From: Costus lasius
Taxonomy: Eukaryota > Streptophyta > Magnoliopsida > Zingiberales > Costaceae
DNA length: 64,000 nucleotides
Direction: 5' to 3'
Assembly: GCA_027563935.2 (NCBI GenBank)
Contig: JANVAS020000203.1
Span: forward strand, 6,076,001 to 6,140,000
Shown: piece after piece, positions 1 to 10,427 of the stretch
Position numbering within the stretch: position 1 is the stretch's first letter
How the letters are laid out: each line of letters opens with the position of its first letter
Program-made: the position numbers and the translations under genes
The notes under the pieces: generated by a model
Database searches by the model: none
The model's input: the letters and a program-made list of their open reading frames with translations, nothing else
Told to the model about the DNA's origin: nothing

Positions 1-483
1 AATTTATAATGTGAAATTGACCTGCGTGTCAATCTTGTCTAGATAGTTAAATTTGTAATTTAATTAGACAAGAGCACAGTGCACACTTGGCAGAGGCGCA
101 TGCAGCAGTGGCTTGACCAGGTGGGAGGTCCAGGGTTCGACTCTGGGACCAGGCGCAAATTCCTGGTGGGCGCACCACAGCTGCAGATGGCGCTTGGGCC
201 CTGGTTTGGGCCAGATGAGCAGCTAAAGACCCATGAAGAGCAAGTGCAGACTTAAGTTAGGTTAAGGTCTCACTAGGGCTATGGGCTTTTACCACATAAG
301 ATTCATGCTTTCTTTTATTTAATGTTTGAATATTAGAATTGCATGATTAAGTTTATCTTCTGCTATCACCATAGGAATTGCATGATAGTGAAGAAGATAA
401 AAGACAGTTAAAATCCAACGCTAAAATATCAAGCTCGTAAGCCTTCTGACGCGAAACCTCACTGTTCTGATTATCGTTGGAGC

Positions 484-509
484 CGTGTTGTACCCACTCA
501 GTGGGCACG
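484..509 (+). promoter_or_regulatory. Leader hairpin 1 of element A
   Basis: Outer stem CGTG/CACG, a 5-base bulge TTGTA, inner stem CCCAC/GTGGG and loop TCA. The same design recurs about 200 bases downstream with base-paired substitutions. B (16522-16547) and D (57128-57153, minus) carry the equivalent. The position in the leader suggests a role in genomic RNA dimerisation or packaging, which is inference. Confidence 0.6.
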
Positions 510-690
510 TCCATCTATCTTCAGACGGTGCGGGATTACACCTGTGTGTTACAGAGTAGGGATTTATCCCTTCTCGTTGCTCAGCATAGCACATGGTGGT
601 CCAGGGAGTAGGTCGGGTCAGCTTGACCGTGTAGGCTACATATGTGGCGCATATGGTAGCACATGGAGGCAGCCATCTGTGGGGTCAGAG

Positions 691-720
691 ACTGTGTTGT
701 ACCAACTCAGTTGGCACAGT
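691..720 (+). promoter_or_regulatory. Leader hairpin 2 of element A
   Basis: Outer stem ACTGTG/CACAGT, the same TTGTA bulge, inner stem CCAAC/GTTGG and loop TCA. Compared with hairpin 1, one inner pair changes from C-G to A-T and one outer pair from C-G to T-A, so pairing is kept. B (16730-16759) and D (56917-56946, minus) have the equivalent. Confidence 0.6.
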
Positions 721-1025
721 CTGCTGGACTGCCCAGATGAAGGGGAATCGCACGGGTTGGCGATCGGCAGGGACTGCCTACCAGAGATTAGTGCTTGTAC
801 TCTCTGTGCATCTTATCTCGCCTGAGCGGGACGCGGAGACCAAGTATGAAATCTGGATCCCATCTCACTAAAAGAGTTCTACTCTTTCGGGCTGTTTTGT
901 TGGATTTTTCAAGCCAGATAAAATAGTGAGAAAAAGAATCTTTCTTAAGTCCTGATTGATTCTTATACATTGATACTGACCTTGCTGTTCTTGCATTGTT
1001 GTAGATACCTGCAGCAACGAACACC

Positions 1026-4000
1026 ATGAACTTCAATGTGCGATCCCTACTGGAAAGGGAGAAGTTTGCTGGGCCGAACTTCTCTGACTGGTTTGGACAC
1101 CTTAAGATCGTTCTTAAGGCAGAGAGGAAACTGTATGTCCTCGAGACGGCGATACCGCCGCAGCCCGCTCCGAACGCCGCAAGGGCGGTTCGGGAAGCCT
1201 ATGAAAAGCACGTCAATGATAGCATTGATGTCGCTTGCCTGATGCTAGCGTCTATGACGCCACCGCTGCAGCGTCAGCATGAGGATATGTCGGCTATAGA
1301 GATTATAGCGAACCTCAAGATGCTGTATGCTGCACAGGCGAGGACTGAACGCTATAACTTGACGAAGCTCTTCTTTCAGAGCAAACTGGCTGAAGGGAGC
1401 CCAGTGGGAGCTCACGTGCTCAAGATGATTGGGCACAAGGAGGCTCTAGAGAAACTGGGGCATACCATTAACCAGGAGCTTGCTGTGGATATTATTCTGC
1501 AGTCTCTCCCGCCTTCATTCGACGCATTCATTATTAATTTTAATATGAACAAAATCGATTGTACTCCGGCAGAGCTGCTGAATATGCTCTTGACCACTGA
1601 GGAGACTTTGAAGGGTAAGCCTTCGACCTCTGTCTTAATGGTTCCTTCTAGGAACAAGAAGAAGGGGAAGAAGGGCAAGGCCCCCGTCAAGAGTTACAGC
1701 AAGGCTCTGAAGCAAAAGGTCAAGCGGTCCAAGGAATACAGATGTTTCCACTGTGGCCAGCTGGGTCACTGGAAAAGGACTGTAAAGCGCTCCAAGGAGA
1801 TAAGAGGGGAAGCTTCGCTTTTGGCTCAGGTATATTCGTGACTGAGGTCATGTTTTCTTCTTCTATATCATGGGTGTTGGACACTGCATGTGGAGTTCAC
1901 ATTTGTTCAAATGTACAGGAACTCAAGAGAAGAAGACAGGTGGGACAGCATGAGGTGGACCTACGCGTTGGAAACGGGGCACGGGTTGCTGCTGTTGCTG
2001 TAGGAGACTATTTCAGTTCTTTACCATCTGGACTTGTATTGGAACTGAACAGTTGTTATTTTGTTCCCAGTATTACTAAAAATATTATCTCCATTCCTGC
2101 TCTTGTCAGGAAGGGATTTTCCTTTGAATGCAATATTTCAAAGTGTGTTTTATCTTATGATAATATTGTTTATGCAACTGGTTCAATTAGCAATGGGTTA
2201 TTCATGTTGGACATGGAGCGTTCTATACAAAATATTGATATTAAGAAAGCCAAGTATGCTGATGACAGCACCTTGCTATGGCATAGTCGTTTAGGCCATA
2301 TAAACGAGAAACGCATTAAGCGGTTGCATGATTATGGACTGCTGAGATCATTCTCCTACAAGGAGATTGATACATGCAAGGCTTGTTTAATGGGTAAAAT
2401 GACGAAGTCACCTTTTCCTCACAAAGGTCAAAGGGCTTCAGGTTTACTTGACCTTATACACAGTGATGTGTGTGGGCCATTTAGTAAACATGCCAGAGGT
2501 GGCTATCAGTACTTCATTACCTTTACTGATGATTTCAGTAGGTATGGCTATGTCTATCTGATGAGACATAAGAGTGAATCTTTTGACAAGTTCAAAGAGT
2601 TCAAGAATGAAGTACAGAATCAGCTAGGCCGAAATATCAAGGCACTTCGCTCAGATCTAGGTGGAGAATACTTGAGTCATACGCTTACTGACTATCTGAA
2701 GGAGTGTGGGATTATCTCACAGCTCACTCCGCCAGGAACACCGCAATGGAATGGTGTGTCCGAGAGGAGAAATAGAACGTTACTTGATATGGTTCGTTCT
2801 ATGATGAGTCAGGCTTCTTTACCCAACTCCTTTTGTGGTTTTGCACTGGAAACAGCTGCAAAGGTACTAAACCGAGTGCCATCCAAGGCCGTTTCAAAGA
2901 CGCCATTTGAGTTATGGTATGGGAAACAGCCGAGCTTAACATTTATCAGGATCTGGGGTTGCGAGGCTTATGTCAAAAAGCTCGCCTCTGGGAAACTAGA
3001 GAGCAGATCTGACAAATGTATCTTTGTCGGTTACCCTAAGGAAACTAAGGGTTATTATTTCTTCGATCCCAAGGAGAACAAGGTTTTTGTTGCTCGGACG
3101 GCCATATTTCTTGAGAAGGAGTTTCTTCTGCAAGAGGCCAGTGGGAGAGAAATAAAGCTGGATGAGAATCCAGAGGAAGGACAAAGTGCTCAAGCACAGT
3201 TGGATGAGCCTGAGCCAGTAGATCAGGTTATTGAACAACCTGAGGCTCAGATATCACGGGAACTGCGAAGATCGGGAAGGATTCGTCGACAGCCTGAGCG
3301 CTATGACGGAGTCTACATCATTGATAATGATGAACCCCTCACTTATGCAGATGCGGTCAGTGGACCGGAGTCAGCGAGATGGCTTGAAGCTATGCGCGCC
3401 GAGATGGACTCCATGTCAGATAACCAAGTTTGGGATTTGGTTGATCCGCCTCCGGGAGTTATCCCTATAGGCTGTAAATGGATCTTCAAGAAGAAGATTG
3501 ACATGGATGGTAACGTGGTTACCTATAAAGGCAGGCTAGTTGCGAAAGGTTTCAAACAAATCTACGGGATAGATTATGATGAAACTTTCTCACCTGTAGC
3601 TATGTTTAAGTCTATTCGGATTCTTTTCGCGATAGCTGCATATTATGATTATGAGATCTGGCAGATGGATGTGAAAACAGCTTTCCTAAATGGAAATCTG
3701 GATGAGGATGTGTACATGACACAACCTGAGGGTTTCACTAATCCAGCAGATCGTCATAAGATATGCAAGTTAAAGAAGTCTATTTATGGACTTAAGCAAG
3801 CATCAAGAAGCTGGAATATTCGTTTTGATGAATCAGTCACTGATTTTGGTTTCATCAAGAACGAGGATGACCCGTGTGTATATAAGAGGTTTAGTGGGAG
3901 CGTGATAACTTTCCTAGTCCTCTACGTCGATGACATCTTGATCATTGGAAATGACATTCCTGAAATGCATGCTGTTAAGGCATGGTTAAGGAAATGTTTC

Positions 4001-4906
4001 CAGATGAAAGATCTAGGAGAAGCAGCCTATGTATTAGGTGTGAAGATCTACAGGGATAGATCTAAGAGGCTTCTCGGGCTGTGCCAGAGTACTTACATCG
4101 AAAAGGTCCTGGAGAGATTTCATTTAGAGAATTCTAAACGAGGATATCTTCCAGTCAGACATGGTCTGAGTCTTTCGAAGAGTCAGTGTCCACAAACACA
4201 GACTGAGAAAGATGAAATGGACAATACGCCTTATGCTTCGGCTATTGGATCCATTATGTATGCGATGTTGTGTACTCGCCCAGACGTCGCTTACGGGTTA
4301 AGCGTGACCAGTAGTTTCCAAAGTAATCCAGGTGTGGCGCACTGGATTGCAGTCAAGAACATTTTAAAATATCTGCGGAGGACCAAAGATATGTTCTTGA
4401 TATATGGTGGTCAGGAAGAACTCAGTATTGAAGGATATACTGACGCTTCGTTCCAGTCGGACCAGGATGATTTCCGATCGCAATCAGGCTATGTTTTTAG
4501 CTTGAATGGAGGAGCAGTGGTGTGGAAGAGTTTCAAACAGTCAACTGTTGCTGATTCCACAACAGAAGCCGAGTATGTTGCAGCCTCGGAAGCATCCAAG
4601 GAGGCAGTATGGATTCGTAAGTTCGTGAGAGAACTTGGTGTCGTTCCTTCGAGTGCAGATCCTTTGGTTATCTTTTGTGATAACACTGGAGCAATCGCAC
4701 AAGCAAAGGAACCACGGTCGCACCAGAAGTCCAAGCACATACAGAGACGGTTTCATTTGATCAGGGAGATCATAGATCGTGGCGAGATCAAAATCTGCAA
4801 GGTTCATACAGATGACAATCTAGCAGACCCGCTTACTAAGCCTCTGGCGCAGCAGAAGCATGAGAAGCACTGTAATAATATGGGTTTGAGATTTCTCAAC
4901 CATTAG
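1026..4906 (+). pseudogene. Element A gag-pol, Angela-type Ty1/copia, one frameshift
   Basis: Polyprotein for capsid, protease, integrase, reverse transcriptase and RNase H of a Ty1/copia element. The start ATG at 1026 matches D. Gag ends in a CCHC zinc knuckle. A one-base loss in an A run (1773-1776; B and D have five A's) shifts the frame inside the knuckle, so gag reads to 1841 and pol continues in another frame to 4906. Visible motifs in order are protease DTA (near 1880), integrase HHCC then D, D and E, reverse transcriptase YVDD (3923-3934) and RNase H D-E-D. The second integrase motif reads SDLGGEY where relatives have SDRGGEY, and a Trp in the integrase C-terminal part is Cys (SFCGF). 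This is the least damaged family-1 copy here. A programmed frameshift is unlikely because B and D keep the frame at this site. Confidence 0.9.
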
Positions 4907-4915
4907 ATTAAGTGC

Positions 4916-4926
4916 AAGTGGGAGAT
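4916..4926 (+). other. Polypurine tract of element A
   Basis: Purine-rich AAGTGGGAGAT directly before the 3' LTR. It is the expected plus-strand primer site and is identical before the B LTR and the C2 LTR. Confidence 0.75.
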
Positions 4927-6622
4927 TGTTGGGGTATGCCCTTAAGGCTAATGTTTGAGGCCTGTGGGAATGTATCTGTATCATGTAATAAACTGTTATG
5001 TTTATAAAGGCATGGTTATTATTCAGTTGTTTACATTGTCTGCTGCAATATATGTTCTTCTGAATAATGTCTCAAAGCTGTTCAGCTAGGCTGACGTGCT
5101 ATAAGTCCTTAGTCGAGATATCTTGGTGAACATGAGACAGCCTTGATATGATTGAGACTAATATGTGTTCTAATCTTATAGGATGCTTCGAGCATGGAAT
5201 AAGATGTAGACTCATGGGTACATCGGATGTACTGGACAGACCCTACTAGGATGTTCAATTGTTTGTCACAATGTGAATATTCCTTGAGTGAGACAAGTGG
5301 CACATTTCCTCTGACTTGAGATCACTTGTGTTTTCTAAATGATGATTGTCATTGTTTTGAGATAGTTCAATATCATTTGAAACACAATGATTATAGACTA
5401 TCTTGGATGGTGAACTTGAGTCATGTTAGGGCACTAGTGATAGACATAGGATTGCCGTCTCCTTGTTTAAGGAGTGTGATGTTCTAAAGGGGCCCCCCTC
5501 GGATGAGATGATTGAGAAAGTGTATGGCCATACCCAGATGACTATGTTCATCTGATCTAATCATGCTTATCATATTGGAGTTACAGGCTTGACAGGCTTG
5601 TCCAATAAGAACATCCAGTGGCAAAGGAAATATGCATGCCTAGTGATGTTGATTCACACTTGTGCTGTTTTTGGGTGTAGTCTTGGAAGACTCTTTCCTT
5701 TATATCGGGAGACAGTGATGTGTTGCTAGATACCCCTCACTGATCGTGATAACGTGAGTTATCGTTACCGACATTTAAAGGAAACCCTCAGGGTCGCACA
5801 ATTTGATGATATGGCTTACTTAAGTCAGATCGTGTGGACTGAATTGTTTGGGTTCAGTTTAAAGGGATTTAATCTCTGATTGAAAGTGAGATCTGGTCTG
5901 ATCATGTTTGATTGATTAGGGCTTGAGATCGGTAAGCTTCGATCGAGAGAATGAGTGCTAGATCAGTCAGATCAGAAGCATTGAGAGATTGACGGTCAGA
6001 TCGAGAGCCTTTGGGTTTATTTTGATCTGGACTTATTTCTTGGTTTATTTGGTTAGTGGACCAAATCGGTTTGAACCAGCTCATGGATGAGCACATGGTT
6101 CAATGGTGATGTGGCATTTGCGATTGGGGTAAACCCAAGATCGCATATGGAGAAGTGGGATGCTATTTTTAGCACTTCTCAAACGTGGCCATGAACACAC
6201 GTCGCCCCTCTCTTGCCTCTTCATGCAATTGACGCCTCCTTGGGTTGTCATTGAGCGGCATTCTCGTGTGAGGAAGTCTAAGGCGACAAGAGAAAGACGC
6301 CAAGAAAGAAAAAGCTCTCTTTTCCCTTTTGCATTCGATCAGAGACACCTTGGACGACTCTTGCTAGCACAAGGGACGACAAGAAGGAGCCAAGACTCAT
6401 CTTGTGTGTGACGATTTGGAGGAGATCTTCATTGCTCTCTTTCTTCCAAGGCGCCATCTAGAAATGGCAATGGTATGGATCGAATCACTCCTTTTACAAT
6501 CGGTTTTTGTTAAGTTGATCATATGATACATGCTCTTCGATCTATGAAACCCTTTATCCGCTGCCCCCTACTTTGATCGCCACCACTTTAGGGTTTTGCT
6601 CCCCCTCGAAGGGGACTCTTCA
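4927..6622 (+). repeat. Element A 3' LTR (family 1)
   Basis: Begins TGTTGGGGTATGCCC after the polypurine tract and ends CTCTTCA, where F coding sequence resumes. About 1.7 kb, typical of Angela/BARE LTRs. It holds the 12-bp palindrome GTATGGCCATAC (5522-5533) and a hairpin GATAAC-GTGA-GTTATC (5748-5763). AAGCC (6623-6627) is the likely 3' target duplication; the partner is off the left edge. No host gene is present in this stretch. Confidence 0.85.
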
Positions 6623-6755
6623 AAGCCGACCCATCCAAGATCCAAGCCATCATAGACTGGCCTGAACCTAAGACCATCACTGAAGTCAGAAGCTTCCATG
6701 GCCTATCTACCTTCTATAGGAGATTCATAAGGAACTTCAGCTCTATAGTGGCACC
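6623..6755 (+). pseudogene. Element F pol fragment (end of reverse transcriptase)
   Basis: Translates from 6625 as the RT-to-RNase H connection of a Ty3/gypsy pol, with the family hallmark [20 protein letters not shown] then RRFIRNFS. It is cut on the left by element A and on the right by a solo LTR. The frame resumes exactly at 8459 after removing the LTR and one copy of GCACC. Upstream pol is outside the window. Confidence 0.85.
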
Positions 6756-8458
6756 TGTTGGGGTATGCCCTTAAGGCTAATGTTTGAGGCCTTGGGATTC
6801 TTTCAGTATCATGTATAAACTCTTATGTTTATAAAGGCAATGGTTGTTATTCAGTTTGTTACATTGTCTGCAGCAATAAGTGTGCTTCTGAATAATGTCT
6901 CAATGCTATTCAGCTTGGCTGACATGCTGTAATGTCCTTAGTCGAGATATCTTGGTGAACATGAGACAGCCTTGATATCATTGAGACTAATATGTGTTCT
7001 AATCTTATAGGATGCTTCGAGCATGGAATAAGATGTAGACTCATGGGTACATTGGATGTACTGGACAGACCCTACTAGGATATTCAATTGCTTGTCACAA
7101 TGTGAATAATCCTTGTTTGCAACAAGTGGCACATGTCCTCTGACTTGAGATCACTTGTGTTTCTAAAATAATGATTGTCATTGTTTTGAGGTAGTTCAAT
7201 ATCATTTGAAACATAATGGTTATAGACTATCTTGGATAATGATCATGAATCAGGTTAGGACACTAGTGATACATATAGGATTGCCGTCTCCTTGTTTGGA
7301 GTGTGATGTTCTAAAGGGGCCCCCCTGAATGAGATGATTGAGAAAGTGTATGGCCATACCCAGGTGACTATGTTCATCTGATCTAATCATGCTCATCATA
7401 TTGGAGTTACAGGCTTGACACGCTTGTCCAATAAAGAACATCCAGTGGCAAAGGAAGCATGTATGCCTAGTGAAGTGGATTTACACTTGTGCTGTGGTTT
7501 GGGTGTAGTCTTGGAAGACTCTTTTCTTTATATCGGGAGACAGTGATGTGTTGCTAGATACCCCTCACTGATCGTGATAACGTAAGTTATCGTTACCGAC
7601 ATTTAAAGGAAACCCTTAGGGTCGCACAATTTGATGATATGGCTTACTTAAGTCAGATCGTGTGGACTGAATTGTTTGGGTTCAGTTTAAAGGGATTTAA
7701 TCTCTGATTGTAAGTGAGATATAGTCTGATCATGTTTGATTGATTAGGGCTTGAGATCGGTAAGCTTCGATCGAGAGAATGGATGTTAGATCGGTGAGAT
7801 CATGAACATCAAGAGATGAACGGTCAGATCTAGAACCTTAGGGTTTAATTTGATCTGGACCAAAGGCTTGGCTTAATTGGTCTTTGAACCAAACCAATTT
7901 GAACCGGCTCATCAAGTGAGCGCTTGGTTCAATTGGAGGATGAGTTTCGAAAGGTTCATGAACGCATGAACGCTTGGAGTTAGGGACTTTCTATATTTGG
8001 AAAGTCAGTTTTCAATTTGAGAAAACGTCTCCACGTTTTGAGTGGAACGTCTCCACTTCGTTTTGTGACATCCTCTCACCTCTTCCTCACGACGACTCTC
8101 GTGTGTGGAGATAGAACTCATGCCAAGGAAGAGTGGGGCAAGCCTAGCAATCGTCTCTTCATCCCGTCAAGCGATCAAGGATACTTTGGAGCCTTGCTAG
8201 CACAAGGAGTGACAAAGGAGTAGGCCTTCTTCCTCTTGTGTGCGATTCCCTTTGGAGAAGAAGCAATCGACTCTTTGCTTCCAAGGCGCCATCTAAGCTA
8301 TGGCAATGGTATGATCGTTTTTGTTGATCTTTGCAAGCTTTTTATCTAGTTGATCATATAACATGCAAGTTGATCTTGAAACCCTAGCTTCCGTTGCAAA
8401 AGTTTTATATGCGCCACCTATTAGGGTTTCACCCCCTTTGGCTTTAGGGGACCTTTCA
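6756..8458 (+). repeat. Solo LTR, family 1, inserted in F pol
   Basis: Complete LTR (TGTTGGGG ... ACCTTTCA) with no internal region, flanked by exact 5-bp duplications GCACC (6751-6755 and 8459-8463). A solo LTR arises by recombination between the two LTRs of a full element. It carries the palindrome GTATGGCCATAC (7348-7359) and a hairpin GATAAC-GTAA-GTTATC (7576-7591). An ORF starting inside its 3' end runs into F pol only by chance of frame. Confidence 0.92.
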
Positions 8459-10427
8459 GCACCTATCACTAGTTGCCTAAAACAAGGTGAATTCTCCTGG
8501 ACTAAATCTACTAGCAAAGCCTTCCAAGAACTTAAGGATAAGATGACCACTGCCCCAGTCCTTAGACTTCCTGACTTCAACAAAGTCTTTGAGGTAGATT
8601 GTGACGCCTCTGGAGTTGGTATAGGGGGAACCCTAAGCCAAGAAGGTCATCCCATAGCCTTCTTTAGTGAAAAACTCAACGAGGCAAAACAAAAATACTC
8701 TACCTATGACAAAGAGTTTTATGCTGTAGTTCAGGCCCAAAGGTATTGGAGACATTATCTCATCCATAGGGAGTTTACTCTTAATAGTGACCACCAAGCC
8801 CTCTCCTATCTTAGTGCTCAGAAGAAGTTAAACTCAAGGCATGCTAAGTGGGTCGAATATTTACAACAATACACTTATGTGCTTAGACATAAATCAGGAT
8901 CTGAGAATAAAGTAGCAGATGCCCTCAGTAGAGTAACTTTACTTTTGAACAAAATGCATGTTGAAGTTACTTGATTTGATTCCATGAAAGATGCTTATCT
9001 TGAATGTCCTGATTTTTCTACCTTACATGCTGACCTTAGTCAGCATCCATTAAGTCACCCTCTCTACACCCTTAGGGATGGGTATCTCTTTCTTGGACCA
9101 ACCCTTTGTGTGCCCAAGACATCCATCCGAGAATTCCTTGTTTGGGAATTGCACGGAGGCAGGTCTGCCGGGCACCACGGTCGAGATAAGACCCAAGCCC
9201 TTGTAGAGGAACGGTTCTACTGGCCGAACCTTTACTAGGATGTAGCTAAGGTTGTGAGGCATTGTAGGACTTGTCAGCTCACCAAAGTCCATAAGCACAG
9301 CCCCAGCCTGTACACTCCCTTACCTATTCCCCAAGCCCCTTGGCAAGACCTTAGTATGGATTTCATTTTAGGACTACCCCGAACCTCAGCTAAACATGAT
9401 TCTATATTTGTGGTAGTTGATAGATTTACTAAGATGGCCCATTTCATAGCTTCCACCAAAACCACTGATGCCTCCCATGTTGCTAAACTCTTCTTCAGAG
9501 AAGTTGTCAGGCTTGGTGGGACACCCTTAACTATAGTGTCTGATAGAGACCCTAGGTTTGTAAGCCATTTTTGGAGAACCCTATGGACCCTTCTAGGAAC
9601 AAAACTCAAGTTCTCCACAGCCTACCATCCCCAGACGAATGGGCAGACTAAAGTGGTCAACCAATCACTTGGGAGTATCCTTAGGAGTTTGGTAAGTGAA
9701 CATCCTGGCAACTGGGACAAACTCTTACCTACTGCCGAGTTCTCCTACAATAGTACAGTCAACAAGACCACAGGTCTCTCCCCTTTCCAAGCCAACCTAG
9801 GGTATCAATCCAACAAACCTATAGATCTCTTCCCTCTACCCAGACACTTTAGGACTTCTTTACCTGCTCGTGACTTTGCTTTACATACTTCGCAAATGCA
9901 TGCTGAGATATTTTCTAAGATGCTGGAATATGTTAATCATTATCTTGAAGCTACTAACAAACATCACCGAGAAAGGATATTTTCCACAGGTGATAAAGTG
10001 ATTCTACGAGCACGTGAAGAGCGCATCCACGGGACAGGGCACAAGTTGGAAGCAAAAGGACTAGGCCCCTTCACCATTGTAGACAAAATCAACGACAATG
10101 CCTATGTCCTCGACCTGCCACCTGAATTAGGGATCCCCACCACCGTCAACGTGGAGGATCTCACCCTCTATCATGAGCCCCTCTCCATACCAGATCCAGA
10201 TGACACCTACAAGATGGAGATTGAGGCTATTCTCGAAGACCAAACCAAATTCACCACTAGTGAGGTACAAATGTTTTAACGAGTTAGACTCATTAATGGT
10301 GAAGAGGTATGGCTTCCTGAGTTAGAGCTAGCTATAGCCGCCCCTGAGTTACTCCAAGGGTACAAGGATAATTCTCCAGAGGAGAATCCTTTCAACCCGG
10401 GGAGAGCTGATGGAGGCAGTAGCCCTT
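8459..10427 (+). pseudogene. Element F pol: RNase H, integrase, chromodomain-like tail
   Basis: Continuation of the Ty3/gypsy pol frame. RNase H shows D (CDASG), E (KEFYA), D (SDHQ) and D (ADALSR). Integrase follows with the HHCC finger (HGGRSAGHHG ... CRTCQ), then MDF and SDRDPRF. The third catalytic residue, Glu in relatives, is Lys (QTKVV, codon near 9650). In-frame stops are TGA 8972-8974, TAG 9236-9238 and TAA 10277-10279. After the integrase, a weak chromodomain-like segment ends in ENPFNPGRADGG, which runs into the LTR start at 10409. With the solo LTR removed, the frame continues at 12162 and stops at 12220-12222. F is a chromovirus-like element; the exact lineage is not resolved. Confidence 0.85.
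10409..10427 (+). repeat. Element F 3' LTR, first piece
   Basis: The LTR begins TGATGGAGGCAGTAG directly after the purine-rich CCCGGGGAGAGC. It is interrupted after 19 bases by the solo LTR at 10428. Removing that LTR and one CCCTT joins it to 12162. The other end of this LTR is GTCCTACATCA at 24595. Confidence 0.75.

Larger units (their letters stand above)
1..1025 (+). other. Element A: 5' untranslated leader (partial)
   Basis: This is the internal leader of an Angela-type Ty1/copia element whose 5' LTR lies beyond the left edge. The assignment comes from close collinear similarity to the leader of element B (about 16010-17062) and to the reverse strand of D (56614-57640). It contains two related hairpins (484-509 and 691-720). 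Just before gag it has a TACTGAC branch-site-like motif (974-980), a pyrimidine-rich tract and a GTAG (1001-1004). Short ORFs here are not supported, because they differ between copies. Confidence 0.8.

Noticed and set aside
544..871. ORFs of 75-93 residues in the A leader, repeated in B and D
   Set aside because: They follow leader similarity, differ in length and frame between copies, and overlap the hairpins; no protein family is recognisable.
1742..1841. Programmed frameshift between gag and pol in A
   Set aside because: B and D have an extra A at this site and read gag into pol in one frame, so a deletion is simpler.
8363..8458. N-terminal 32 codons of an ORF reading into F RNase H
   Set aside because: This is LTR sequence that happens to be in frame; the true pol context starts left of 6623.
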